A stretch of 64,000 nucleotides of DNA from Polyangiaceae bacterium (lineage in GTDB: Bacteria; Myxococcota_A; Polyangia; Polyangiales; Polyangiaceae), in the NCBI GenBank assembly GCA_013361525.1, contig JABFXY010000087.1, positions 1 through 64,000 of the forward strand, given 5' to 3'. This document shows, one piece after another, positions 17,043 to 25,855 of this stretch (its first letter is position 1; every line of letters begins with the position of its first letter). The position numbers and the translations under genes were made by a program. The notes below the pieces were generated by a model, which worked only from the letters and a program-made list of their open reading frames with translations, ran no database searches and was not told the DNA's origin.

Positions 17043-18908
17043 ATGCTCGAGTCGTTCCACGCGAAGAAGCGCGAAGTGACTGCAACCGTGGCTGAGCTTG
17101 TCACCCTCGGCAGCCGCATCGGCGCCAAATCGCTGAGCGCGAAGGTCGACCAAGAGCTGGTGAAGAAGCTCGAGGCCGATCGCTTCCACCTCGTCGTGGT
17201 CGGCGAGTTCAACCACGGCAAGACGACGTTCGTGAACGCGCTCCTGTCGAAGTCCCTCCTTCCGGTCGGGGTCACGCCGACCACCGCCGTCATTCACCAC
17301 CTCGAGTACGCAGAGACGCCCGGCGCCGCCGTCGTCTACGAGTCGGGTGACCGCCGCGAGCTTCCGGTCGAAGAGGTGCGCAAGTACGCGGTAAGCGGAG
17401 AGATCACCGCGCACGGCCAAAGCGCCGACGTGAAGTACCTCGAGGTCTTCGTCCCCTCCCCGATCCTGAAAGAGCGCATCGTCCTCGTCGACACCCCAGG
17501 CGTGAACGATCTGTCGCTCCAGCGCGCGGACATCACCTACTCGTACATCCCGAAGAGCGACGCGGTCCTCTTCCTCCTCGATGCGGGCCAGCCGCTGAAG
17601 GAGAGCGAACGCGTCTTCTTGCAGGAGAAGTTGCTCGCGCAGTCGCGCAACAAGATCGTCTTCGTCGTCACGAAGCGCGACATCTGGGAGCCCGCAGAGG
17701 AGAAGGAAGCGCTCTCGTACATCCGCACGGAGCTCGACAAGCTCCTGCCGGGCGCGCCGATCTTCCCGGTCTCGGCGCAAACCGCGCTCGAAGGTCGCGA
17801 AGCAGAGAGCGGCATGCCCGAGCTCGTGCGGCACCTGATGAGCTTCCTCGCCGAAGAGCGCGGCAAGATCCTCCTCGACAACGCCCTCGGCCACGCGCTC
17901 GAGATAACCACGCTCCTTTCCAAGGGCGTGGACGCGCGCAAACGCGCCGTGCAGATGACGAGCGACGAGCTCGCGCGGAGGATCAGCTTCCTCGAGAAGG
18001 ATCTCGCGGGGCAAGCACGCACGCTCGAGCAGCGCCGCGGCTTCATCCGTGAAGAGGTGAGCGCGATCAAGGCGTGGGTCCGCCGCGACCTCGAGCACTT
18101 CGTCGATGACGTGCTCAAGCAGATCCCGACGCTCGTCGACGACGCGAAGCCCGACGAAATCCGGCTGCATCTCGGGCCTTTCCTCGAGCGAACGATCGTC
18201 GAGTGGGTCCACAAAGAGTCGAAGGAGATCGGAACGGCGCTCGAGTCGCTCGCAGAGCGAACGATCGCGCTGGTCCGCGACGACGCGAACGACTCGGCGA
18301 AGCGTCTTTCGGATGCCTTCGGGCACGAAGTGAAGGCGCCCGAGGTGCAGGTCGACGTGCTCGGGCATCACATCGGCATCACCGCGCTCTTCACCGTCGG
18401 TCTCGGCGTGCTCCTCACGAACGCGCTGCTCGGCGGCGGTCTGCTCCTCGCGACCCTGCCGCTCGCCTGGTTCCTGCGCGGACGCGAAGAGCGAATGACG
18501 CGTGAGCGCGCTCGCGAAATCGCGCCCGCCGCAGTGCGCGAGGCCGCTCAGAAATTGGGGCCGAAGCTCGAGGAGATGATCGCCGACTTCGCCCAGAAGC
18601 TCGACGCGTGGGTCGTGACGGCCGGCGAAGAGCTCCACCGCGAGCTCATCGAGATCCTCAAGCAGGCGAAGACCGAACAAGAGTCCGGCGCGGCCGGGGT
18701 CACGACCGCCCTCGGCACCTGCGAGGAGCAAAGCACGCAACTCGGGCAGCTCGAGCAACGGCTGAACGGCCTGCGTAAAAGCCTTACGGGAAAAGAGGCC
18801 GAGCCGGCGAAGGCCGCGCCGCAGCGTGATACGTCGTCGAATGGCGCTTCATCGGGCGTCGACTCGGTTCGAATCGGCGTCCCTGTGGATTCCGACCTCC
18901 CGTCGTAG
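17043..18908 (+). CDS. Dynamin-like large GTPase (bacterial mitofusin-type)
   Basis: The ATG at 17043 follows AAGGAG with a short spacer; 621 residues. The GTPase domain has G1 GEFNHGKTT (about 55), G3 DTPGVNDL (about 150) and G4 TKRD (about 205). Long charged helices follow, then a hydrophobic hairpin near 450-485 (LFTVGLGVLLTNALLGGGLL) that would insert in the membrane like the paddle of bacterial dynamin-like proteins, then another helical segment. Such proteins shape or fuse membranes upon GTP hydrolysis. It sits between the M48 protease and an MglA-type GTPase. Confidence 0.9.
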   Translation: MLESFHAKKREVTATVAELVTLGSRIGAKSLSAKVDQELVKKLEADRFHLVVVGEFNHGKTTFVNALLSKSLLPVGVTPTTAVIHHLEYAETPGAAVVYESGDRRELPVEEVRKYAVSGEITAHGQSADVKYLEVFVPSPILKERIVLVDTPGVNDLSLQRADITYSYIPKSDAVLFLLDAGQPLKESERVFLQEKLLAQSRNKIVFVVTKRDIWEPAEEKEALSYIRTELDKLLPGAPIFPVSAQTALEGREAESGMPELVRHLMSFLAEERGKILLDNALGHALEITTLLSKGVDARKRAVQMTSDELARRISFLEKDLAGQARTLEQRRGFIREEVSAIKAWVRRDLEHFVDDVLKQIPTLVDDAKPDEIRLHLGPFLERTIVEWVHKESKEIGTALESLAERTIALVRDDANDSAKRLSDAFGHEVKAPEVQVDVLGHHIGITALFTVGLGVLLTNALLGGGLLLATLPLAWFLRGREERMTRERAREIAPAAVREAAQKLGPKLEEMIADFAQKLDAWVVTAGEELHRELIEILKQAKTEQESGAAGVTTALGTCEEQSTQLGQLEQRLNGLRKSLTGKEAEPAKAAPQRDTSSNGASSGVDSVRIGVPVDSDLPS

Positions 18909-18991
18909 TTTCCTCCGTCGCTTGCCGGTGGCGCGACTTCTTCGCGCCACTAGGTGCCACGACACCGAAGGCCGTGTAACCTTCGTTCGCA

Positions 18992-19828
18992 GTGCAGCTC
19001 GATTTTGCCGCGCGAGAAGTGACGATGAAGCTGGTCTATTACGGGCCGGCTCTCAGCGGAAAAACGACCAACCTGATCGCCTTGCACGAGCGGGCAGGTA
19101 AGGACTCGCGCGGTCGGTTAATGACGCTCGAGACGAAGAACGACCGCACGTTGTTCTTCGACCTCTTGCCGCTCACGTTCCGCTCGCAAGGCGGTGACGT
19201 GCGGTTGCGCATCAAGCTGTTCACCGTCCCCGGCCAGCCGATCCACGCGTCCACACGCAAGCTGGTGCTCCAGGGCGCGGACGGCGTCGCGCTCATCGCG
19301 GACTCGCGCCTCTCCGAGCTCGAGAACAACGCCGCGTCGTTCCTCGATCTGCGCGACAACCTGAAGGCGAACGGCTCCGACATCACGAAGACGCCGCTCG
19401 TGATCCAGTTCAACAAGCGCGACTTGCCGGAGATCCGCTCCGACGAAGAGCTGCGCAAGATGGCGAACCGAGGCAAAGAACCGGTGTTCACCGCGGTCGC
19501 GCGTGACGGCATCGGGGTGCTCGAGACATTCGTCGCGCTCCTGCACCTCACGTGGTCGACGCTCGACGCCGTGCACGGCCTCGGACAGAAGCTTCGCGTC
19601 GACGGCAGGGCGCTCATCGCTGACAGCGCGCGCCAGCTCAACGCAGCGGTCGATATCGAAGAGATGCTCGGAAAGCGGCTCGGCGGCTCGTTCGAGCCAG
19701 TCGGCAACGGGCAGCGCGACTCGGCTGCGTCGTTCCGAGCGGCCGCGTCGAGCTCGCCCAACCTCGGCGGTCCGGGTGCACCGGCCACGCGGGGCCCGTC
19801 GACGCCTCGGAGCCAAGGGGGCGCCTGA
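18992..19828 (+). CDS. MglA-type Ras-like small GTPase with C-terminal extension
   Basis: From a GTG at 18992 the 278 residues read QLDFAAREVTMKLVYYGPAL, then SGKTTNL, the MglA-family opening with G1 GPALSGKTT. The switch II motif reads TVPGQ in place of DxxGQ, as in MglA. G4 is NKRD. MglA sets polarity for gliding motility in Myxococcus; homologues elsewhere act in polarity or transport signalling. The last 75 residues after the G domain are low complexity (Ser/Pro/Gly) and are absent from MglA itself (about 195 residues). Its stop overlaps the histidine kinase start by one base, so the two are translationally coupled. Confidence 0.9.
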   Translation: MQLDFAAREVTMKLVYYGPALSGKTTNLIALHERAGKDSRGRLMTLETKNDRTLFFDLLPLTFRSQGGDVRLRIKLFTVPGQPIHASTRKLVLQGADGVALIADSRLSELENNAASFLDLRDNLKANGSDITKTPLVIQFNKRDLPEIRSDEELRKMANRGKEPVFTAVARDGIGVLETFVALLHLTWSTLDAVHGLGQKLRVDGRALIADSARQLNAAVDIEEMLGKRLGGSFEPVGNGQRDSAASFRAAASSSPNLGGPGAPATRGPSTPRSQGGA

Positions 19829-21165
19829 TGAGCGGAGAGACTTCGAGCGCGGTGTCACGAGAGCGCCCAAGTCTCCCCCCGACCTTCGAGGCGCCGCGCC
19901 TCGAGGAGTTGCTGCCGGTCGATGCAGTCGTCGAGCTCGTCGGCTCCTTCGAGAAGACCTGCGGCCTGTCGGTGTGGATTCGCTCGACCTCCGGGGTCGA
20001 TCTCGCCGGCTCACCGCCGGACGAAGCTGCGGCCGCGCTGGTGGTCAATCAGGACGCGTCGCTCGTCGAGCATGTGCACGACGACGGCGGCGTCTTCATC
20101 GTCGGTCTGTTGGAGTACGACCACGATCCCATCGGGCGCGTGGCCGTCGGTCCGTTCGCGGTCGGCGCTGTCGAGGACACGTCCGCAGAGCCGCCTCGGA
20201 TGTCGCTCGAGCGCGCCAAGGCGCATCTCGAACATTTCCGGCTGACCTTGGACCTCATCGTCCACGCGCGGCAGCGCGCGAACTACGCGGCGCAGATGCA
20301 CCTCGCCTCGATCGAGGAGAGCTACGCGGAGGTCCTGCGCAAGAACGAAGCGCTCGAGGAAGCGCTCGAGCGGCTGCGTGAGGTCGACCATCTCAAATCG
20401 AGCTTCCTCGCGACGATCTCCCACGAGCTGCGAACACCGCTGACGTCGATCATCGGCTACAGCGAGATGCTCGCCGAAGGCATGTGCGGGCCGCTCACGA
20501 AAGAGCAGCTCGAGTTTGTGCAGACGATCCGCCTGAAGGGCGATCAGCTCCTGCGCCTCATCCTGAGCCTGCTCGACCTGTCGAAGCTCGAGAGCGGCAC
20601 GCTCCGGATGCATCCGATCTCGGTGCCGATCGAAGCCGTGCTCAACGACGCGATCTCCACGTCCGCGCCGACCGCATCCAAGAAAGGTGTGCGCGTCGTG
20701 CTGGAGCCAGGGCCGCCGGTGCCGTACCTGCGCGCGGATCCGGATCGCCTTCGCCAAGTGTTCGTGAACCTCGTCGACAATGCGGTGAAGTTCACGCCGA
20801 AGGGCGGAGAGGTCAGCATGAGCGCGCGCGTCGTCGAAGGAAGCTCGCCCCCGGAGGCTGGTGGCCTGGTGCTGCTCGCGCCGACGAAGCGCGACATCGA
20901 GGTGCGCATCAAGGACACCGGCATCGGCATTCCTCCGCACGAACGAACCCGCATCTTCGATCCGTTCTACCAGGTCGATCAATCGTCGACGCGCGAGCAA
21001 GGCGGAGCCGGGCTGGGCCTCGCCATCGTGAAGCGCATCGTCGAGGCGCACCTAGGTCGCATCCGCGTCGAGGAGAACGCGCCGCGCGGCACGGTGTTCG
21101 TCGTCACGTTCCCGCTCAACGCGTCGGGAAGCTCCGGGGCTCGACCCCGCGTCGAGCTGCCGTGA
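19828..21165 (+). CDS. Soluble sensor histidine kinase
   Basis: A 445-residue kinase with no membrane helix. Residues 20-150 form an N-terminal sensor-like domain (TCGLSVWIRSTSGVDLAG, then VGLLEYDHDPIGRVAVGPF) recalling PocR or GAF-type ligand domains. A linking coiled coil follows (RKNEALEEALERLREVDHLK). The dimerisation/phosphoacceptor box is SHELRTPLTSI (His near 197), then the ATPase with N-box VNLVDNAVKFT, G1 DTGIGIPP and G2 GAGLGLAI. Its start overlaps the MglA-like gene (ATGA) and its stop overlaps thiL. No cognate response regulator is adjacent. Confidence 0.92.
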   Translation: MSGETSSAVSRERPSLPPTFEAPRLEELLPVDAVVELVGSFEKTCGLSVWIRSTSGVDLAGSPPDEAAAALVVNQDASLVEHVHDDGGVFIVGLLEYDHDPIGRVAVGPFAVGAVEDTSAEPPRMSLERAKAHLEHFRLTLDLIVHARQRANYAAQMHLASIEESYAEVLRKNEALEEALERLREVDHLKSSFLATISHELRTPLTSIIGYSEMLAEGMCGPLTKEQLEFVQTIRLKGDQLLRLILSLLDLSKLESGTLRMHPISVPIEAVLNDAISTSAPTASKKGVRVVLEPGPPVPYLRADPDRLRQVFVNLVDNAVKFTPKGGEVSMSARVVEGSSPPEAGGLVLLAPTKRDIEVRIKDTGIGIPPHERTRIFDPFYQVDQSSTREQGGAGLGLAIVKRIVEAHLGRIRVEENAPRGTVFVVTFPLNASGSSGARPRVELP

Positions 21166-22139
21166 CCGAAGGCAAGCGATCGAGCGAGCACACCCGGATC
21201 CGAATCCTGCGCGAGCTGTTCGGCGACACCGCGCCTGGCTTCGACGTCGCCCTCGGTGACGACTGCGCGGTGCTGTCGCCCGTGCGTTCGGCCCCGGTGC
21301 AGGCGACGCGCATCGTGTGGTCCGTCGATTCGTCGGTCGAGGGAACACACTTCCGTCGCGATCTGATGACGCTCGAAGACGTCGGCTACCGAGCGACGAT
21401 GGCCGCGCTGTCGGATCTCGCGGCGATGGGCGCTCAACCGACCGGCATCGTCTCCGCGCTCATCCTCCCAACAAATCTGTCCGACGAAGACTTCTTCTCG
21501 ATCGTGCGCGGCCAGCGCGAAGCTGCGGCCGACGCGCGCACGGCGATCGTCGGAGGGAACCTCGCCCGCGGAGACGAAATCTCCATCACGACGAGCGTCC
21601 TCGGCGTCACCGATCGCCCGCTGCTGCGCTCGGGCGCGCGCGAGGGAGAAGCGCTCTACATCGCGGGCGAGCTCGGCTACGCCGCGGTCGGCCTGCGCCT
21701 CGCGGGCTCGGGCAAACGCATCGACGATCCGCTGGCGCTCCGCGCGCTCGAAGCCTACCGCCGCCCGCGCGCGCGCCTCGACGATGGCGTGTTGGCCGTG
21801 CGCGCCGGCGCGACGTCGATGATCGACGTCTCCGACGGCCTCGCCGCCGACAGCGGGCACGTCGCGAACGAGAGCAACGTCACGATCATCCTCGACGAGG
21901 AAGCCGTGCTCGCGACGACCTCGACGCGCCTATGCGCGCTGGCGCAACGCGACGCCCTCGAGGTCGCGCTCACCGGCGGTGAAGACTACGCCCTCCTCGC
22001 GACCGCCCCCGAAGGCACCACGCTCCCCGGCTTCACCCGCATCGGCCGCTGCGTCGCGCGCCTCGAAGAGCCGCTCTACATCGAAGCCGGCGGCGAAATG
22101 CGCCGCGTCACCGCAGCGGGCTTCGACCACTTCGGTTGA
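21162..22139 (+). CDS. thiL: Thiamine-monophosphate kinase
   Basis: ThiL phosphorylates thiamine monophosphate to the diphosphate cofactor. From a GTG at 21162 (the GTGA overlap with the kinase stop) it has 325 residues with VALGDDCAVLSP, SVDSSVEGTHFR, YRATMAALSDLAAMGAQP, VGGNLAR, MIDVSDGLAADSGH and LTGGEDYALL, all ThiL metal- and ATP-binding motifs. It is a housekeeping gene at the end of a signalling run, and a repeat element plus terminator follow it. Confidence 0.94.
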   Translation: MTEGKRSSEHTRIRILRELFGDTAPGFDVALGDDCAVLSPVRSAPVQATRIVWSVDSSVEGTHFRRDLMTLEDVGYRATMAALSDLAAMGAQPTGIVSALILPTNLSDEDFFSIVRGQREAAADARTAIVGGNLARGDEISITTSVLGVTDRPLLRSGAREGEALYIAGELGYAAVGLRLAGSGKRIDDPLALRALEAYRRPRARLDDGVLAVRAGATSMIDVSDGLAADSGHVANESNVTIILDEEAVLATTSTRLCALAQRDALEVALTGGEDYALLATAPEGTTLPGFTRIGRCVARLEEPLYIEAGGEMRRVTAAGFDHFG

Positions 22140-22161
22140 GCAGCGTCCGAGCGAACCGAAC

Positions 22162-22286
22162 GAGAGGGGTCGCCAAGAGCGCCAAGAGAAGAAAGAGGAG
22201 GAAGAAGAGCGAGAGTTATTTTCGCTCTTCTCTTGAACCCCCTCTTCCTCTTCTCCCTCTATCTGCCCTTGGCGTCCTTGGCGACT
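22162..22286. repeat. Palindromic element, copy A (between thiL and nrdJ)
   Basis: The left arm GAGGGGTCGCCAAGAGCGCCA begins at 22164, and the right arm CCCTTGGCGTCCTTGGCGAC ends at 22285. Between them are purine-rich and then pyrimidine-rich tracts that pair, with an inner stem AGAAGAGCG/CGCTCTTCT. It belongs to the same family as 36362, 55767 and 61444. It lies between convergent genes. Confidence 0.85.
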
Positions 22287-22298
22287 GCTTCTGGGTTT

Positions 22299-22320
22299 GG
22301 GCCGCGCAAGCGCGGCCCTT
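22299..22320. terminator. Bidirectional terminator between thiL and nrdJ
   Basis: A perfect 9-bp stem GGGCCGCGC/GCGCGGCCC with loop AA lies 10 bases from the nrdJ stop and is followed by TT on the plus strand. The T-run is weak. Confidence 0.55.
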
Positions 22321-22329
22321 CCGGTCAAC

Positions 22330-25300
22330 TCAGCTGCAGCCCATCGAGTTGCCGCAGTTGAGGCACTTGTAGCAAGCGCCGTTGCGGACGGTGATGTGGC
22401 CGCAGCCGTCGCAGACGGGGGCGTCGCCCATGAGCTCGTCGAGGTGTGCGTCGAGCGCGCCGAATTGGCCGCCGCCGGATCCGTGCGCTTCACCTTGCGC
22501 GGCTTGTGACTGCGCGCGGTGCGGTGCGGGCGGAGGGAGGCTCGCCGTCTCTTGGCTCTTCGTCTCCGACGGGTCTTCGATCTTCGACTCGGGCACGACG
22601 TGCGCGAGGTCGTAGCGACCGAGGTACTCCACGCCGAGGACGCGGAAGATGTAGTCGACGATCGACGTCGCGATCTTGATGTTCGGGTGACCGTCGACCG
22701 TGCCCTGCGGCTCGAACCGCGTGAACGTGAACTGCTCGACGAAGGTCTTCAGCGGCACGCCGTATTGCAGACCGACGCTCACCGCCATCGAGAAGCAGTT
22801 CATCAGGCTGCGGAATGCCGCGCCTTCTTTGTGCATGTCGATGAAGATCTCGCCGAGCGATCCGTCGAGGTACTCGCCGGTGCGCAGGTAGATCTTGTGG
22901 CCGCCGACCTTCGCCTCCTGCGTGAAGCCGCGGCGCTTCTTCGGCAGGCGCACGCGGTCGCCGACCGGGTGGAGCGGCATGGCCTCCGCCGCGGTCGTGT
23001 GGACGATCGCCGTTTCGGACGCGGTGTCTTCGGACTTCTCCTTGGTGGCCGTCGACGACAGCGGCTGCGATGCCTTGCACCCGTCGCGGTAGAGCGCGAC
23101 AGCCTTGAGGCCGAGACGCCAACCCTCTTCGTAGATGCGCTGGACGTCTTCGACCGTCGCGTCGTTTGGCAGGTTGACCGTCTTCGAGATGGCGCCCGAG
23201 AGGAACGGCTGCGCGGCAGCCATCATCCGGACGTGCGCCATCGGAGCGAGGTATCGCTGACCGATCTTGCCGCAGCGGTTCGCGCAGTCGAACACCGAGT
23301 AGTGCTCGATGCGGAGGTGCGGCGCACCCTCGACCGTCATGCGGCCGACGATGACGTCGTTCGCCTCTTCGATCTGCGCGGCGGAGAAGCCGAGGAACTT
23401 GAGGAGCGAGAAGCCCGGCTTGTTCCGCAGCTCGACCGAGACACCGAGCCGCGTGTACGACTCTTCACCGAGGACCCACGGGCCGAACGCGAGCGACAGA
23501 TCGAAGACGCCGGGGATGGCGCGCTCGATCTTCGCGAGGTCGTCGTCGGTGAGGCCGCGCTGGCGGAGCGAGGCGCGGTTCACGTGCGGGGCCGCGAGGA
23601 GCGTGTTCGTGCCGGAGACGTACGCGACGATCTCCTGGACCTCGGCCTCGGAGTAGCGAAGGCGGCGGAGGGCCTCCGGGACCGACTGGTTCACGATCTT
23701 GAAGTAGCCGCCGCCGGCGAGCTTCTTGAACTTCACGAGCGAGAAGTCCGGCTCGATGCCGGTCGTGTCGCAATCCATGAGAAGACCGATCGTGCCGGTC
23801 GGTGCGAGCACCGTCGCCTGCGCATTGCGGTAGCCATGCTGCTCGCCGAGGCGAACCGCGGCGTCCCAGTCTTCGCAGGCTGCGCGCCAGAGCGACTCCG
23901 GGCACCGGTCGCGGTTGATTTGGTACGCCGCGGCCTTGTGCATGTTCATCACGCGCAGCATCGGGTCGCGGTTCTTCTGGTAGCCGGGGAACGGGCCCTT
24001 CGCCGCGGCCATCTCCGCCGAGACGCGGTAAGCGTGACCGCAGAGGATCGACGTGAGCGCGCCGGCCATCGCGCGACCTTCATCCGAGTCGTACGGAAGG
24101 CCGAGCAGCATCAGCATCGTGCCGAGGTTCGCGTAGCCGAGACCGAGCGGGCGATAGTCGTGCGAGTTTTGCGCGATGGTCTTCGTCGGGTAGGCGGAGA
24201 AGTCGACGAGGATCTCCTGCGCCATGAAGAAGATCCGAATCGCGTGGCGGTAGCCCTCGATGTCGAAGTTGCCCTCTTGGTCGAGGAACTTGGTCAGGTT
24301 GAGGCTCGACAGGTTGCAGGCCGAGTCGTCGAGGAACATGTACTCGCTGCACGGGTTCGACGCGTTGATGCGCGCCGTGTTCGGGCAGGTGTGCCACTTG
24401 TTGATCGTCGAGTCGTATTGCACGCCCGGGTCGGCGCAGCCCCAGGCGCTCTCGGAGATCATCTTCCAGAGATCTTTCGCCTGGTAAGTGTCGATGACCT
24501 CGCCCGTCGTGCGTGCGCGCGTCTGCCACGTGCCGCCGCTCATCACGGCCTGCATGAAGGGGTCGGTCACGCGGACCGAGTTGTTGGAGTTCTGACCGCT
24601 GACGGTGTGGTACGCCTCACCGTTGAAGTCCGACGGGTAGCCCTGCGCGATGAGCGCCTGCGCCTTCTTCTCCTCCTGGACCTTCCACTGGATGAAGTCG
24701 ACGATCTCCGGGTGGTCGAGATCGAGGCAGACCATCTTCGCCGCGCGGCGCGTGGTGCCGCCGCTCTTCGTCGCGCCGGCGGCGCGATCGAACACCTCGA
24801 GGAAGCTCATGAGACCCGAGCTCGTGCCGCCGCCGGAGAGCTTCTCCTGCTTGCCGCGGATCATCGAGAAGTTCGTCCCGGTGCCCGAGCCGTACTTGAA
24901 GAGGCGTGCCTCGTTCTTCACGAGCTCGTAGATGCTCATGAGATCGTCGTCGACGGCCTGGATGAAGCACGCCGAGCACTGCGGGCGCTCGTACGCGGTC
25001 GTCGTCTCGACGAGCGGCGAGACACCAGGCTGGGCCTCGGTGCGTGCACCGTTCGTGAGGTGATCCCACGAGACGGCGTAGTTGCCGCCGGAGCCGCCGA
25101 TCTTGTAGCGCTGCCAAAGGCCGCAGTTGAACCAGACCGGGCTGTTGAAGGCGCCGTATTGATGGACGAGCAGGTAGGTGAGCTCGGCCTCGAACGAGTC
25201 GGCGTCTTTCGTCGACGCGAAGTAGCCGCCGAACTCCTCACCGACCTCGCGGATCGTGCGCGCGATGCGCGTGACGACCTCGCGAACGCTCGTCTCGCCC

Positions 25301-25776
25301 TTCGATTTGTCGCCGTTGATGCCCGCCTTGCGGAAGTACTTGGACACGACGATGTCGGTCGCGAGCTGCGACCAGTCGGCCGGGATCTCCGCGCCCTCCA
25401 TCTTGAAGACCACGCTGCCGTCGGTGTTCGTGATGACGCTCGAGCGGCGCTCCCACTTCATGTCTTCGAACGGGTCGACGCCGCGCTCGGTGTAGCGGCG
25501 GTCGATCGCGATACCCTTCGTGCGGCTCGGCTTCGCGACGGCGCGGGCGTCGGCCGACTTCGCCGACGCGGCCTTCTTCGACTTCACCTTCGACACCTCG
25601 GACGACTTCGCGGCGTCGATCACCTCGGCGGTCGACGCGGAGCGCGCGGCTGCGGCGCTGGTCTTGGTGCTCATGGTCGGTGATTCCGAGCGCTTCGATC
25701 GCGGTGCGGTTTTGTCGTTTCCGTGGCCGTTCATGCCGTGCTTCCAGGGTTCGCTTCCGATCGTCGACTGCGCCAT
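22330..25776 (-). CDS. nrdJ: Vitamin B12-dependent (class II) ribonucleoside-diphosphate reductase
   Basis: It makes deoxyribonucleotides using adenosylcobalamin, without oxygen. From the ATG at 25776 (AGGAG 8 bases before) there are 1148 residues. The first 85 are a Lys/Ala/Ser-rich extension. The reductase core has FNSPVWFNCGL, CSACFIQAVDDDL, GSGTGTNFS, the NPCSE active-site Cys-Glu motif, APTGTIGLLMDCDTTGIEPD and GGGYFKIVNQSVP. The C-terminus is a zinc ribbon (CDGCG...CYKCLNCG). No intein interrupts it. Two 22-bp palindromes upstream are candidate control sites. I saw no adenosylcobalamin riboswitch. Confidence 0.95.
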   Translation of the reverse strand: MAQSTIGSEPWKHGMNGHGNDKTAPRSKRSESPTMSTKTSAAAARSASTAEVIDAAKSSEVSKVKSKKAASAKSADARAVAKPSRTKGIAIDRRYTERGVDPFEDMKWERRSSVITNTDGSVVFKMEGAEIPADWSQLATDIVVSKYFRKAGINGDKSKGETSVREVVTRIARTIREVGEEFGGYFASTKDADSFEAELTYLLVHQYGAFNSPVWFNCGLWQRYKIGGSGGNYAVSWDHLTNGARTEAQPGVSPLVETTTAYERPQCSACFIQAVDDDLMSIYELVKNEARLFKYGSGTGTNFSMIRGKQEKLSGGGTSSGLMSFLEVFDRAAGATKSGGTTRRAAKMVCLDLDHPEIVDFIQWKVQEEKKAQALIAQGYPSDFNGEAYHTVSGQNSNNSVRVTDPFMQAVMSGGTWQTRARTTGEVIDTYQAKDLWKMISESAWGCADPGVQYDSTINKWHTCPNTARINASNPCSEYMFLDDSACNLSSLNLTKFLDQEGNFDIEGYRHAIRIFFMAQEILVDFSAYPTKTIAQNSHDYRPLGLGYANLGTMLMLLGLPYDSDEGRAMAGALTSILCGHAYRVSAEMAAAKGPFPGYQKNRDPMLRVMNMHKAAAYQINRDRCPESLWRAACEDWDAAVRLGEQHGYRNAQATVLAPTGTIGLLMDCDTTGIEPDFSLVKFKKLAGGGYFKIVNQSVPEALRRLRYSEAEVQEIVAYVSGTNTLLAAPHVNRASLRQRGLTDDDLAKIERAIPGVFDLSLAFGPWVLGEESYTRLGVSVELRNKPGFSLLKFLGFSAAQIEEANDVIVGRMTVEGAPHLRIEHYSVFDCANRCGKIGQRYLAPMAHVRMMAAAQPFLSGAISKTVNLPNDATVEDVQRIYEEGWRLGLKAVALYRDGCKASQPLSSTATKEKSEDTASETAIVHTTAAEAMPLHPVGDRVRLPKKRRGFTQEAKVGGHKIYLRTGEYLDGSLGEIFIDMHKEGAAFRSLMNCFSMAVSVGLQYGVPLKTFVEQFTFTRFEPQGTVDGHPNIKIATSIVDYIFRVLGVEYLGRYDLAHVVPESKIEDPSETKSQETASLPPPAPHRAQSQAAQGEAHGSGGGQFGALDAHLDELMGDAPVCDGCGHITVRNGACYKCLNCGNSMGCS

Positions 25777-25799
25777 GGTCACTCTCCTCGCGCCTGCGG

Positions 25800-25821
25800 T
25801 TCGTGCAAATGTTTGCTCGAA
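25800..25821. promoter_or_regulatory. 22-bp palindrome before nrdJ, proximal
   Basis: The half-sites TTCGTGCAAA and TTTGCTCGAA around a TG centre pair, apart from one T-T mismatch each side. It lies 24-45 bases upstream of the nrdJ start codon, where an operator or a 5' UTR hairpin would act. It does not match the usual NrdR box. Confidence 0.5.
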
Positions 25822-25833
25822 CGGAAATCCCAA

Positions 25834-25855
25834 TTCGCGCGAGCGATCGCGCGAA
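25834..25855. promoter_or_regulatory. 22-bp palindrome before nrdJ, distal
   Basis: This is a perfect inverted repeat, TTCGCGCGA-GCGA-TCGCGCGAA, starting 34 bases from the start of the proximal palindrome. It shares the TTCGnGC...GCnCGAA frame with that site. A third, weaker TTCACGCGC...CGCGCGAA follows at about 25866-25888. Tandem sites of this kind suggest a dimeric repressor; the regulator is unknown. Confidence 0.5.

Noticed and set aside
22519..25683. A 1054-residue frame antisense to nrdJ
   Set aside because: It is composed of Arg, Ala, Val and Leu as expected from the complement of a GC-rich gene, and the nrdJ motifs lie on the other strand.
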